Assembly (NCBI GenBank): GCA_024638965.1
Contig: JAHEJI010000023.1
Coordinates: forward strand, 4,800-42,030
Direction of reading: 5' to 3'
DNA: 37,231 nucleotides
From: Planctomycetaceae bacterium
GTDB taxonomy: Bacteria; Planctomycetota; Planctomycetia; Pirellulales; Pirellulaceae
Every line of letters starts with the position of its first letter. The first letter of the stretch is position 1. Below are positions 24,735 through 32,787 of the stretch, piece by piece. The translations under genes were made by a program, and so were the position numbers. The notes beneath the pieces were generated by a model. The model did no database searches, was not told the DNA's origin, and saw only the letters and a program-made list of their open reading frames with translations.

Positions 24735-27700
24735 TTAACGACCTCCGCGTCCACCTCGATCGCCGAGGCCACCGCCTCGCGTTCCGCCGCCCCCGCCTCG
24801 AGTTCCACCACCACGGTTGCCACCGGCAGCACCACCGCGGCCGAATGCACCGCTTTGGATCGCTCTCAGAAATTGCTGACGGGCTGCATCGTTACCTGCT
24901 GCGGGCGCGATAGCTGCGCCAGTCGGCATCCCGCCAGGACGAGCCGAACTTCGACCACCGTTTTGATTTCCATTCGTTTCACCGGATCCGTCGCCGATGA
25001 TGAGCTTGTCACCCAACATTGGTCGTAAGGCGTCAATGACCTTGTCCGGAGTCATCCTGCCGTGCAACGGAAAAAGTCTGGAGGTTTGAGGAGGTTCGGG
25101 AGTGTCGATTTTTCCGACCAAGTTGACAACTTTGTCGTAAATATAGCGAGGTCCTGTTAAGACCAGGGCTTTGTTACGTTCATCAACCGCCAACGTAGCT
25201 TTCGGCGCTTCCTCTTCCTGCGTCGAGCCGCCTTGGCGACCTTGACCACCTCTCACGGCCTTCATCATTTCCTGCATCGCACGAGCTTGCTGCGCTGCTT
25301 GATTTTGCTGTGCAGCAGCGGGGTTATTGCTTCCTGAGCTCTGAATGTACTTTGCGAGGTTGTTTTCGACAATCTCTTTCACCTCGACCGGGTCGCGATA
25401 AATAATTGGAATATAAAAGTTCTCGCCTACGGTATCGATTTCTTGAGGAGCTTCCGGTTGATCAAGCCACTCAAGTATATCCAGGATTGAGTCCAGATCG
25501 TTTTCAGTCGCGTTGTTGATTAACAAAGCGTTGAACGCAACATCCGTTTCAATAACGACATCCCCTTCCAGCTCCAAGCCTCCACTTGCGGTGCTGCCGC
25601 CTCCTCCGCCAAACATGCCTCCGATCAAATCACCGGCTCCACCGCCAACTGCATTTCCGAGGATGCCGCCCAGAGCGCCGCCAAGGCCGCTAGTACCGCC
25701 TCCGCCTCCGGTTTCCAATCCGTACAGGCGATCAAGAAACGGTTTGACATTTTCTACGCGTCGATATAACAAAGGGAAAATCGTCGGCCCGGCCGCCTTG
25801 GAAGTCTGTTTTAAGCGGTTGCGAATTAACTGCTCGAGATCGTCGAGGGCATCCAGATCACCTGAATCCAGCCGGATTCCATCCCGAGTGAGTTTGACAT
25901 CAATGGGAGCACCCGGGACCGATTCAGGTTCTTCCGGCGGTCGATAGTTATCGCTTTTTGGTTCTTGGACCTCTTGTGAAGATTGACCAACATCGTCTTG
26001 ATCTTGAATCGGAGCAGGACAGCTGACGAAAACGTAATTCGAATCAGCTGGTTCCAACCAGGCACCACCGCCGGAATCTCGATCCGAAAAATCTTGTACC
26101 GGCGGACTTTGTTTAGGCGGATTCAAAGGTTCCTGTTGAAAATCAGGTACAAGATTTTCTCGGCTGCGGGCTGGCATTCTAATTTTGTTTCTTGAGCGGA
26201 ATTGCATTCGGTCTTTCGGCATCACAATGTTGAGTCGGTTTTTACGACCTTCAGCCTCGAACATATCGGTGATGCCCTCCAAAAGACCGAAGGCGTCCTC
26301 TGGATCTGCGTCGATGAAACGCGTTGTCGTTCGTGGACCGTCATCGAGGAGTTCCGAGGAATCCATATCCGCGACCATTCGGCGAACGGTTTCAACTTCA
26401 GACGGTTTTCCGCGCACAGAAATTTGATTCGCGATAGCGTCCGCAAACAGGACGGGACCGGAGGTCGCCGTTTCTTCGGAGGTTTGTCGAAAGAACAATT
26501 GAAGTTTGGCCAGAATTTCTTCGGCGTCGGCATTCTCGACCTGGATAATCGCGTAATTGGGGCCGCCTTTTTTTAGTTCGTTGAGAATCGAATCGGCCAG
26601 ATCGTGGTCTTCCCGTCGGCCCATCAGGTAGATCGTACCGGTTTCTTCGTCTTGATCCATCTTGACATCGCGGCCTTCAAGATTGGTATTCAAAATCTGA
26701 AAAGCGAGCAAAGGCGCGGTCAAAACTTCATAGGTTCGGACCGTTGGCTTTTCATAATTAAAGCCAGCCGTTTCATCAGCCGCGACATCAACCATCTCGG
26801 CAATTTCCAGGAATTCTTTCCAGCGTTTTTCCGTGGCCTTCACAAACAGTTTGTCACCAAACGTCTGCACCGAGATTACGATCGAACCGTCACGCGCCGA
26901 ATTTGAGTCACCGTCGAAAACCATCATATCTCGAACCGTGATGAGAAGAGTCTCCGGATCAACGTGCTGCATTTTATATGTTCGGGGGAGCAACCGATTC
27001 TTTAATGCTTGTTCGCGAGAGCCTTTGAGGAGCTTATCAATGGTGCGGAGCACATCACCGGTATCCGCGACGATCATCAAGTTCGCGGAAGGGATAATAT
27101 TGATGGCCTGTCCTGGAGTGACCAACTGCCGAACTTGTTCGGCAACACCCATGTCTTCAAGATCGCTCATGTCGAAGTAGCAGCGAAGCATCTCATAAAG
27201 ACCGCGTTCATAAAGCTCCTTCGTCGTCACGGTTTGAATCAACTTGGGGTTGATTTGACCACCCTGTTGGAGGATCAGCATGTTTTTGTTTCGAATTAAC
27301 GTGTAAGGGACCGGCTGATTCAAAAGCGCGTGGTTGAGAATATCCATCGCTTCTACCGGGGTATAAGTTTCATTATCAAAATAAGTAAAAGTCCCCGTCG
27401 GCGGTTGCACGATGGGCTGAAGTGCAAAACCCATTTCTTCCGCAAAAAATTCAATCACGGTTTGCCATTGTTGTTGGTCAAACGAAAATCGAATTCGTCC
27501 ATCTCCAGTTTTTTCGAGGATGCTTCCCTGAGCATTCAATTGTGGATCTTGTGGCTCTTCAAGACCTTGTAAATTTTCTAGACCTTGTAGCTCTGGTGGA
27601 TCCTGTGCGAACGAAACGGACTCTGTACGGGTCACCGCTGCCAGGAAGACCAGTACGACGAAAAACGAACCCAAAGCCGCGACCCAGGTGGACCGCAAGG

Positions 27701-27797
27701 GTCGGATAAGACTTTTCTTGTTGACGTTCAAGAGACACTTCCCTTTTAGAGTTGAATTTTGTTGGTTCTTCTGCGGGCCAGTTAAGTTAGAAATCAT
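24735..27797 (-). CDS. secretin N-domain repeat protein without a recognisable secretin barrel
   Basis: A 1020-residue protein; the ATG at 27797 has GGAAG seven bases upstream. A basic N-terminus is followed by a hydrophobic helix (WVAALGSFFVVLVFLAAV, about 38-55) and VSFAQ, a signal peptide or anchor. The body has several N1/N2-type modules of GspD-like secretins, recognised by LLPRTYKMQHVDPETLLITV, TVRTYEVLTAPLLAFQIL, YAIIQVENADAEEILAKL, NFYIPIIYRDPVEVKEIVEN and RLFPLHGRMTPDKVIDALRP, each followed by a beta strand such as KALVLTGP. There is a Gly-rich linker at about 710-750. The usual C-terminal pore domain is not seen: the protein ends in a Gly/Arg-rich tail (RGGGTRGGGGG). It may be a periplasmic scaffold or part of a divergent export complex. 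No other type II/IV pilus genes are near. Confidence 0.82.
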   Translation of the reverse strand: MISNLTGPQKNQQNSTLKGKCLLNVNKKSLIRPLRSTWVAALGSFFVVLVFLAAVTRTESVSFAQDPPELQGLENLQGLEEPQDPQLNAQGSILEKTGDGRIRFSFDQQQWQTVIEFFAEEMGFALQPIVQPPTGTFTYFDNETYTPVEAMDILNHALLNQPVPYTLIRNKNMLILQQGGQINPKLIQTVTTKELYERGLYEMLRCYFDMSDLEDMGVAEQVRQLVTPGQAINIIPSANLMIVADTGDVLRTIDKLLKGSREQALKNRLLPRTYKMQHVDPETLLITVRDMMVFDGDSNSARDGSIVISVQTFGDKLFVKATEKRWKEFLEIAEMVDVAADETAGFNYEKPTVRTYEVLTAPLLAFQILNTNLEGRDVKMDQDEETGTIYLMGRREDHDLADSILNELKKGGPNYAIIQVENADAEEILAKLQLFFRQTSEETATSGPVLFADAIANQISVRGKPSEVETVRRMVADMDSSELLDDGPRTTTRFIDADPEDAFGLLEGITDMFEAEGRKNRLNIVMPKDRMQFRSRNKIRMPARSRENLVPDFQQEPLNPPKQSPPVQDFSDRDSGGGAWLEPADSNYVFVSCPAPIQDQDDVGQSSQEVQEPKSDNYRPPEEPESVPGAPIDVKLTRDGIRLDSGDLDALDDLEQLIRNRLKQTSKAAGPTIFPLLYRRVENVKPFLDRLYGLETGGGGGTSGLGGALGGILGNAVGGGAGDLIGGMFGGGGGSTASGGLELEGDVVIETDVAFNALLINNATENDLDSILDILEWLDQPEAPQEIDTVGENFYIPIIYRDPVEVKEIVENNLAKYIQSSGSNNPAAAQQNQAAQQARAMQEMMKAVRGGQGRQGGSTQEEEAPKATLAVDERNKALVLTGPRYIYDKVVNLVGKIDTPEPPQTSRLFPLHGRMTPDKVIDALRPMLGDKLIIGDGSGETNGNQNGGRSSARPGGMPTGAAIAPAAGNDAARQQFLRAIQSGAFGRGGAAGGNRGGGTRGGGGGTRGGGLGDRGGRGGR

Positions 27798-28045
27798 GGT
27801 TGGCTTCCGTTCCTGTATTTTTGAAAAACCCAAAAACCCATTTTAGTCACGTTTTTGCGGCAAACTATTAGCGAATGGGGACGAATTCAGGTCCGGGATA
27901 GATTCCCGGATAACGCCCCGTAAAATCGGTTCAATGCTTGAATTCCTAACCGAGTCGACGCAATTTTCCTCACTCCGTATGATTAAACGCTGATCCGGCG
28001 AGAATGTTCCGGCGATCTAAAAATTAACTCTGGCGGCGAATTCAC

Positions 28046-29065
28046 GTGAAAATCCTGACGATTGAAACCACTTGCGACGAGACGGCTGCAGCGGTGGTTG
28101 CCGAAGATTTGACGGTCCTCAGCAGTATCGTCGCGTCGCAAGACGATTTACACCGCAGGTTTGCTGGGGTTGTGCCTGAGATTGCCGCCAGGGCTCACGT
28201 TCAACGAATTTTACCGGTGATCGATGAAACTTTGAAGAAAGCCGATTTGACGCTCAGTGACATCGGTGCGATTGCAGTCGCTTATACACCAGGACTGGCT
28301 GGATCTTTGCTTGTCGGAGTCGCCGCTGCGAAGAGTCTGTGCCTTGCCGCCGATATTCCGTTAATCGGGATCAATCATCTGCATGCACATGTTTTTGCCT
28401 GCCAAATCGCGGCTAACACTTCGGTTTATCCCTGTGTGGGCATGATCGTCAGTGGCGGTCACACGCACTTGTACCATTTTCCAGACGCGTTGTCGCCCGT
28501 TTATCTAGGCGGAACGATTGACGACGCTGCGGGCGAAGCGTTTGATAAAGTCGCCAGTATGTTGGGATTGGGGTACCCCGGCGGACCGGCGATATCGAAA
28601 GCTGCTCTCAACGGCGATTCGAGTGCGTACAAGTTTCCACGAAGCTTTATCAGAGATGAACGTCTGGATTTTAGCTTCAGTGGTTTGAAAACTGCAGTCC
28701 GATACGCAATCACCGGACCCGGAAATGTCGACTTAAGCACGATCGAATTATCACCGCAACAAATTGTGGATCTAGCGGCCAGTTTTCAACAGGCCGTTGT
28801 CGATTGTCTGGTCGCCAAAGCAGTTCAGGCGTTGGAAAAAACCGGTCTAAATCGACTTTGTGTGGGCGGTGGCGTCGCCGCCAATCAGCTGTTTCGGCGT
28901 CAACTTACAGAGACGTGTGCCCAAAAAAATGTACTTTTGTATTTCGCACCCCTGGAATATTGCACGGATAATGCCGTCATGGGGGCGATTGCATTTGAAC
29001 GAATCAAGCTGAATTTGTTTGATTCACTTGATTTGGACATCGAGCCTGGTTTGGTTCGAGCCTGA
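28046..29065 (+). CDS. tsaD: tRNA N6-adenosine threonylcarbamoyltransferase TsaD
   Basis: A 339-residue protein of standard length. TsaD transfers the threonylcarbamoyl group from TC-AMP to A37 of ANN-decoding tRNAs, with TsaB and TsaE. Motifs: MKILTIETTCDETAAAVV at the N-terminus, the metal-binding NHLHAHVFA (H111 and H115), GMIVSGGHTHL (132-142), GGVAANQLFRRQL and CTDNAVMGA near the C-terminus with the metal-ligand Asp. The start is GTG at 28046 with a modest GGCGG upstream. It is divergent from the secretin-N-like gene with 248 bases between; tsaB and tsaE are not in the window. Confidence 0.98.
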   Translation: MKILTIETTCDETAAAVVAEDLTVLSSIVASQDDLHRRFAGVVPEIAARAHVQRILPVIDETLKKADLTLSDIGAIAVAYTPGLAGSLLVGVAAAKSLCLAADIPLIGINHLHAHVFACQIAANTSVYPCVGMIVSGGHTHLYHFPDALSPVYLGGTIDDAAGEAFDKVASMLGLGYPGGPAISKAALNGDSSAYKFPRSFIRDERLDFSFSGLKTAVRYAITGPGNVDLSTIELSPQQIVDLAASFQQAVVDCLVAKAVQALEKTGLNRLCVGGGVAANQLFRRQLTETCAQKNVLLYFAPLEYCTDNAVMGAIAFERIKLNLFDSLDLDIEPGLVRA

Positions 29066-29306
29066 ACGGATTACACGAACCACCCCCGCTTGTCTCAATT
29101 GGTAGGCAGGAAAAGCCCAACGCTTTCCGAAAACGCTCGCTTCGGAAGCAGTGTGCTCGGAAGAAAGTAAAGCCGGAACGGCGTCGTGGGTCGCCCAGAG
29201 ATGATGGCAATCCAACTCCATAGGTTTGGTTTTGACCCAGTTAACTCTCTTCTAAATCATATCCAAGGATAGGCGGGTTCGGGCGACTCGCGGTTTTACC
29301 GCGCAA

Positions 29307-29348
29307 CCGTGCCGGAACTGCGCACGGCTTGTTCCAGCCTACCCGACT
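29307..29348. repeat. dispersed repeat CCGTGCCGGAACTGCGCACGG, copy 1
   Basis: Nearly identical to 31380-31421: the first 28 bases are identical, then CAGCCTACCCGACT against TGGCCTACTCGACT. It contains the stem CCGTGC/GCACGG. Confidence 0.8.
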
Positions 29349-29361
29349 CGAATACGCTGAA

Positions 29362-29444
29362 GTCATCCCGAATCGAGTGGAGCGTGGCGAAAGATCTCTG
29401 CGAAGTAACGGGGCTTCTTCAGTCTCAAGCTCCTTTAGAATGAC
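29362..29444. repeat. 83-base element with GTCATYC inverted ends
   Basis: Begins GTCATCCCGAATCGAGTGG and ends CTCCTTTAGAATGAC, whose complement GTCATTCTAAAGGAG mirrors the start. The inner part GAATCGAGTGGAGCGTGG is related to 31278-31295 (GAACCGAGTGGAGCGAGG). It looks like a MITE-like intergenic repeat. Confidence 0.6.
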
Positions 29445-29631
29445 TGAGACTGAATACTGATGTTGAAAATGTTCCAGGTTCGATTTCGAACAATTTGCCG
29501 GATACCAATTCGTGTTTGTGAAATCAGGTTTCAACGATAAGATCAAATACTCTGGACTTGATTTGCAATTCAATGACAGCCGACCGAGTATCAATATGGT
29601 CTTATTTCGCCGATGAGTCGAATATAGAACT

Positions 29632-31221
29632 ATGAACTCATCCACGCACAACAATTCCCCGCGAACAAATGAACTGCCTGGACTTCGCGAGCAGTTTCAA
29701 TCGGCATTTCGAATCGTATTCAGGTTGGACTTGCGCTCGCTTGCTCTATTTCGCGTCGCGCTGGGTGTTCTTATTATTTGCGATCTGCTGTTTCGTTCGG
29801 GCACGTTAACCGAAATGTACACCGACGACGGCTTCTTCACTCGCCAAGTTGCCTTCGACTATTACCTGACAAATTGGGGCGAAGGTTGGAATACGATTTT
29901 CTGGTCGGTTTACTGGCTTGGCGGAGGTCCCGGATTCACGATGGCTTTGTTTGCGATCGCCGGCTTGTTTGCGATTCTCTTGCTTGTCGGGAAATGGACT
30001 CGATTCGCGACGTTCGCTTCGTGGTTCCTGTTGGTTTCGCTTCACGTTCGCAATCCCGTGATCATTACCAGCGCTGACTTCCAGTTGAAATTGATGTTGT
30101 TTTGGTCATTTTTTCTGCCGTTGGGACGTGTGTGGTCGCTCGATGCGCTATCCGCACAAAAGAAGGGTGCCACTGCCCCCAACCCCAATTCTGGACTCGC
30201 CAATTTCGCGACTGCTGGAATTGTGATTCAGCTGTTTATTCTGTACTTTTTCACAGGATTGGCGAAGTGGAATGAGGGATGGTGGACCGGTGAAGCGATG
30301 TATTATTGCTTGGGGCTGGACATTTATGTTAAGCCCTTTGGCCACAGTCTGCTTCAGTATCCTTTGTTATTGAAGTTCGTTTCGATTGCGACGGTGGTCG
30401 CCGAAGTCTTTTTAATTTGGACGCTGTTCCTGGCTAAGCACAATCACCGATTTCGCCTGTTGAACATGGCTGTATTTTGGGCGTTTCACATTGGCATCTT
30501 TTTTTCAATGTCGATAGGAATGTTTTGTTGGATTTGTATGGCCGCTTGGATCCCATTGATTCCTTCGCAGGTTTGGAATTATTTCCGAAAGGATTTTAAT
30601 TCAGAAAATGCGACCGAAGAAACACCTCCATCAACGTGGACGTACCAACTTCAACAGGTTTTCTGCGCCCTCCTGATTTTGTTTGTAATTGGATGGAATG
30701 TTGGCAATATTGAAACTGAAACGATTCAGAAGTACCGCAACCGTTTATTTGCAAAAATTGGCTATGCGGCTTGTTTGAACCAGCATTTTCAAATGTTTGG
30801 TCAACCACCACGTTCGAATCCTTGGTTTGTTTACGAGGCGGTTCTGGAGGACGGGCAGAATATTGATTTGCTAACCGGAAAAGACGTTACTCGAGGGCGT
30901 GCCGAGTTAATGAGGACGCTAATTCCAAGTTTTCATTGGCGAAAGGTGCATCGAAACCTGGTAGGTGAAGATTACGCAAGCCTTCGAAAACCGCTGGCGA
31001 ACTACAGGATGCAAAAATGGAATCGCGAACACCCCGATAATAAGGTCTCGCGTTTGCGGTTGATGTATTACGAACAGGATACAGGAAGCGACGCGCTCGC
31101 AACCAGCAACCAGCACAGTAAAGTTTGGGCGATGGTGGAAGACGAGGCGTCTGGCGCCGGAAGTCTGTTTGATCAACTCAAAAACGACCCCGACAACGAT
31201 CCATTGAATCTGGGTTTCTGA
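29632..31221 (+). CDS. HTTM-domain integral membrane protein (gamma-carboxylase-like)
   Basis: A 529-residue protein. The N-terminal 330 residues hold several hydrophobic helices and match the HTTM (horizontally transferred transmembrane) domain shared with vitamin K-dependent gamma-carboxylase: LRSLALFRVALGVLIICDLL at the start, VRNPVIITSADFQLKLMLFW, FLPLGRVWSLDAL, and YFFTGLAKWNEGWWTGEAMY. The C-terminal 190 residues are soluble and polar after a last helix (VFCALLILFVIGWNVG). Bacterial HTTM proteins are common in planctomycetes and uncharacterised; no carboxylase activity should be assumed. No thiol-disulfide or DCC-family partner is adjacent. The ATG at 29632 has no clear ribosome-binding site. 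Repeats flank the gene on both sides. Confidence 0.87.
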   Translation: MNSSTHNNSPRTNELPGLREQFQSAFRIVFRLDLRSLALFRVALGVLIICDLLFRSGTLTEMYTDDGFFTRQVAFDYYLTNWGEGWNTIFWSVYWLGGGPGFTMALFAIAGLFAILLLVGKWTRFATFASWFLLVSLHVRNPVIITSADFQLKLMLFWSFFLPLGRVWSLDALSAQKKGATAPNPNSGLANFATAGIVIQLFILYFFTGLAKWNEGWWTGEAMYYCLGLDIYVKPFGHSLLQYPLLLKFVSIATVVAEVFLIWTLFLAKHNHRFRLLNMAVFWAFHIGIFFSMSIGMFCWICMAAWIPLIPSQVWNYFRKDFNSENATEETPPSTWTYQLQQVFCALLILFVIGWNVGNIETETIQKYRNRLFAKIGYAACLNQHFQMFGQPPRSNPWFVYEAVLEDGQNIDLLTGKDVTRGRAELMRTLIPSFHWRKVHRNLVGEDYASLRKPLANYRMQKWNREHPDNKVSRLRLMYYEQDTGSDALATSNQHSKVWAMVEDEASGAGSLFDQLKNDPDNDPLNLGF

Positions 31222-31271
31222 ATCGCACTTCATCCGATTTTCGGTTTTGTGAGCAAGACGCCCGCCAGTCG

Positions 31272-31313
31272 GCATCCTGAACCGAGTGGAGCGAGGTGAA
31301 GGAACTCTCGTAA
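31272..31313. repeat. repeat related to 29362-29404
   Basis: ATCCTGAACCGAGTGGAGCG and following bases align with ATCCCGAATCGAGTGGAGCG and following bases at 29365 onward. Similarity fades after about 40 bases. Confidence 0.6.
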
Positions 31314-31379
31314 GCTTGCGCGAGTTCGTTGGCCGGACGAGTTCGGTGGTGCTACCGCACTGCCGAGTTTACTTCGATG

Positions 31380-31421
31380 CCGTGCCGGAACTGCGCACGG
31401 CTTGTTCTGGCCTACTCGACT
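31380..31421. repeat. dispersed repeat CCGTGCCGGAACTGCGCACGG, copy 2
   Basis: Second copy of the 29307-29348 repeat on the same strand. The two copies bracket the HTTM gene at a distance of about 2.07 kb. Confidence 0.8.
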
Positions 31422-31582
31422 TTTCTCTACGACGAAACAAAAGCTGTCTCAAATGACTTGCGCTGCACTCGCTCAAAACACGAATACGCGGGTGAAACTG
31501 CTATTAGAGTGCGTTTAGTTTTTTCGTGGGTCTCGCCCGGCAATCAGAGCGCCTCGACCGCTATACGTCCGTGCGACACGCA

Positions 31583-32386
31583 CTAGCGGGTACCGGAATT
31601 CCGGAGGGTCAACCGATTGTCAATTTTATAGACTCCCGGTTCCAGGCGCAGCTGACTGATGATTTGAAACGCTTCTTCCTGCGAATCGACGCTCCCACTT
31701 ACCAACGCTGTCTGATTCTGAACGCTGACTTGAACGCCTTGTCCAAAATTTCGTGTATTCGGTAGTTGCTGTAATCGATTTTGAAATCGGGTGGAAATGA
31801 AATTGCCCTCAAGGGGTTGGAACTGAAAAGCGGGTCGCAGGAATGACCGGATACTTCTGCGTTCAACGGTGAATCCCTGAGTATTCTGTATTTCACTTCG
31901 ACCGGAAGTCACGCGACTTGCAGGCGGAGAAAATGCGCCTCCTGACAGGTCTTCTACGGTCGGCCCGACGTAACCTAACGGTTCTGCGTCCGTGGCCACA
32001 CCCGCGCCAATGGTGCTGGAAGTCGGTCCTACAAAAGCGCGGCGCCGTTCATCCACGTCGATCACTGATTCCAAATTATCAAAGAAGTTTTCGTCCGTTC
32101 CATCGGTAAGCGAACCACCCCCACCGGCAGTTCCGCCCGTTTCACCAATGTTGTTGCCTGCGGTACCTGGATCGACAGGTACATTACCAGCGATTCCGGG
32201 GTCGATGGCGCCGGGATCCACAGGTGCAGTATCGCGGCCAGCACCCGGGTCAAATCCGCCAACACCGCCAGCACCGCCAGTTTCACCGTTTGGAAAACCT
32301 TGTGCGACAGCAAGTTGAGAGGTCAAACCGATGATCAAAAACGAGATCGCCGCAAACGATATGAACCTCAAAGATTTACTGACCAT
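31583..32386 (-). CDS. exported Gly/Asp/Pro-rich protein with C-terminal BON-like domain
   Basis: A 267-residue protein. The ATG at 32386 is preceded by AGGAAAAGGAATCTGCA. A signal peptide (SLRFISFAAISFLIIGLTSQLAVA) is followed by a low-complexity stretch with repeats of the VDPG-x-x-GN type (VDPGAIDPGIAGNVPVDPG). The last 60 residues (FGQGVQVSVQNQTALVSGSV, DSQEEAFQIISQLRLEPGVY, KIDNRLTLR) have the alpha/beta pattern and GxV-S-x-E-A-x-x-I signature of BON domains, which are thought to bind phospholipids or outer-membrane components. It is probably a periplasmic or envelope protein. It is transcribed divergently from the next exported protein. Confidence 0.72.
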   Translation of the reverse strand: MVSKSLRFISFAAISFLIIGLTSQLAVAQGFPNGETGGAGGVGGFDPGAGRDTAPVDPGAIDPGIAGNVPVDPGTAGNNIGETGGTAGGGGSLTDGTDENFFDNLESVIDVDERRRAFVGPTSSTIGAGVATDAEPLGYVGPTVEDLSGGAFSPPASRVTSGRSEIQNTQGFTVERRSIRSFLRPAFQFQPLEGNFISTRFQNRLQQLPNTRNFGQGVQVSVQNQTALVSGSVDSQEEAFQIISQLRLEPGVYKIDNRLTLRNSGTR

Positions 32387-32787
32387 TGCAGATTCCTTTT
32401 CCTGGTGTAGTAGCCACGGCATTTAACTCGCCAAACCGACCGAAGTTTCGAACAAACCCGTCCGTACGTATTTATCATCGGTTTGCTGTCTCTTCGAGTC
32501 AACCAAACCCAAGTTTTCTTAAGTCTTTGGTTAACGGTCGTCCAGACAAAGCTCAAATTGGCTGGAATCCGGAAAAAACCAATGATCGCGAGGTGAAATT
32601 CGAAACTGAACCTCGTTTCAGAGGGTTTATGGAAGCGTGTTGGTGTAGGTTTGCCAACCAAATGCTTCAGGGATTGACAAAGATACCTCCATTGTCCCCA
32701 TCTGGCCAAAATGGGCAGTCAAACGCGAGAATAGCATACGTTTCAAATCCAAGCTTCACGGGTCACGGTTTCAGGAGTTGTATTTCA
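32387..32787. other. 401-base divergent promoter region
   Basis: It lies between the BON-like gene (minus) and the following exported-protein gene (plus). The plus frame of the latter is open through the whole stretch, but the translated sequence is compositionally unlike a protein and the signal peptide starts only at 32788. No other gene is seen. Confidence 0.55.

Larger units (their letters stand above)
29066..29631. other. 566-base gap containing dispersed repeats
   Basis: No gene. The right part carries two repeat units, CCGTGCCGGAACTGCGCACGG at 29307 onward and an element bounded by GTCATCCCGAA and TTAGAATGAC at 29362-29444. Related sequences occur on the other side of the HTTM gene. 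CGCGGT-TTT-ACCGCG near 29289 is another small hairpin. Confidence 0.6.
31222..31582. other. 361-base convergent gap with dispersed repeats
   Basis: It contains the second set of the repeats seen at 29307-29444, in swapped order: GAACCGAGTGGAGCGAGG near 31278 and CCGTGCCGGAACTGC at 31380. No gene is seen. Confidence 0.6.

Noticed and set aside
27892..27910. TCCGGGA-TAGAT-TCCCGGA hairpin between the secretin-N-like gene and tsaD
   Set aside because: A seven-base stem in a divergent promoter region; could be an operator but nothing supports a specific call.
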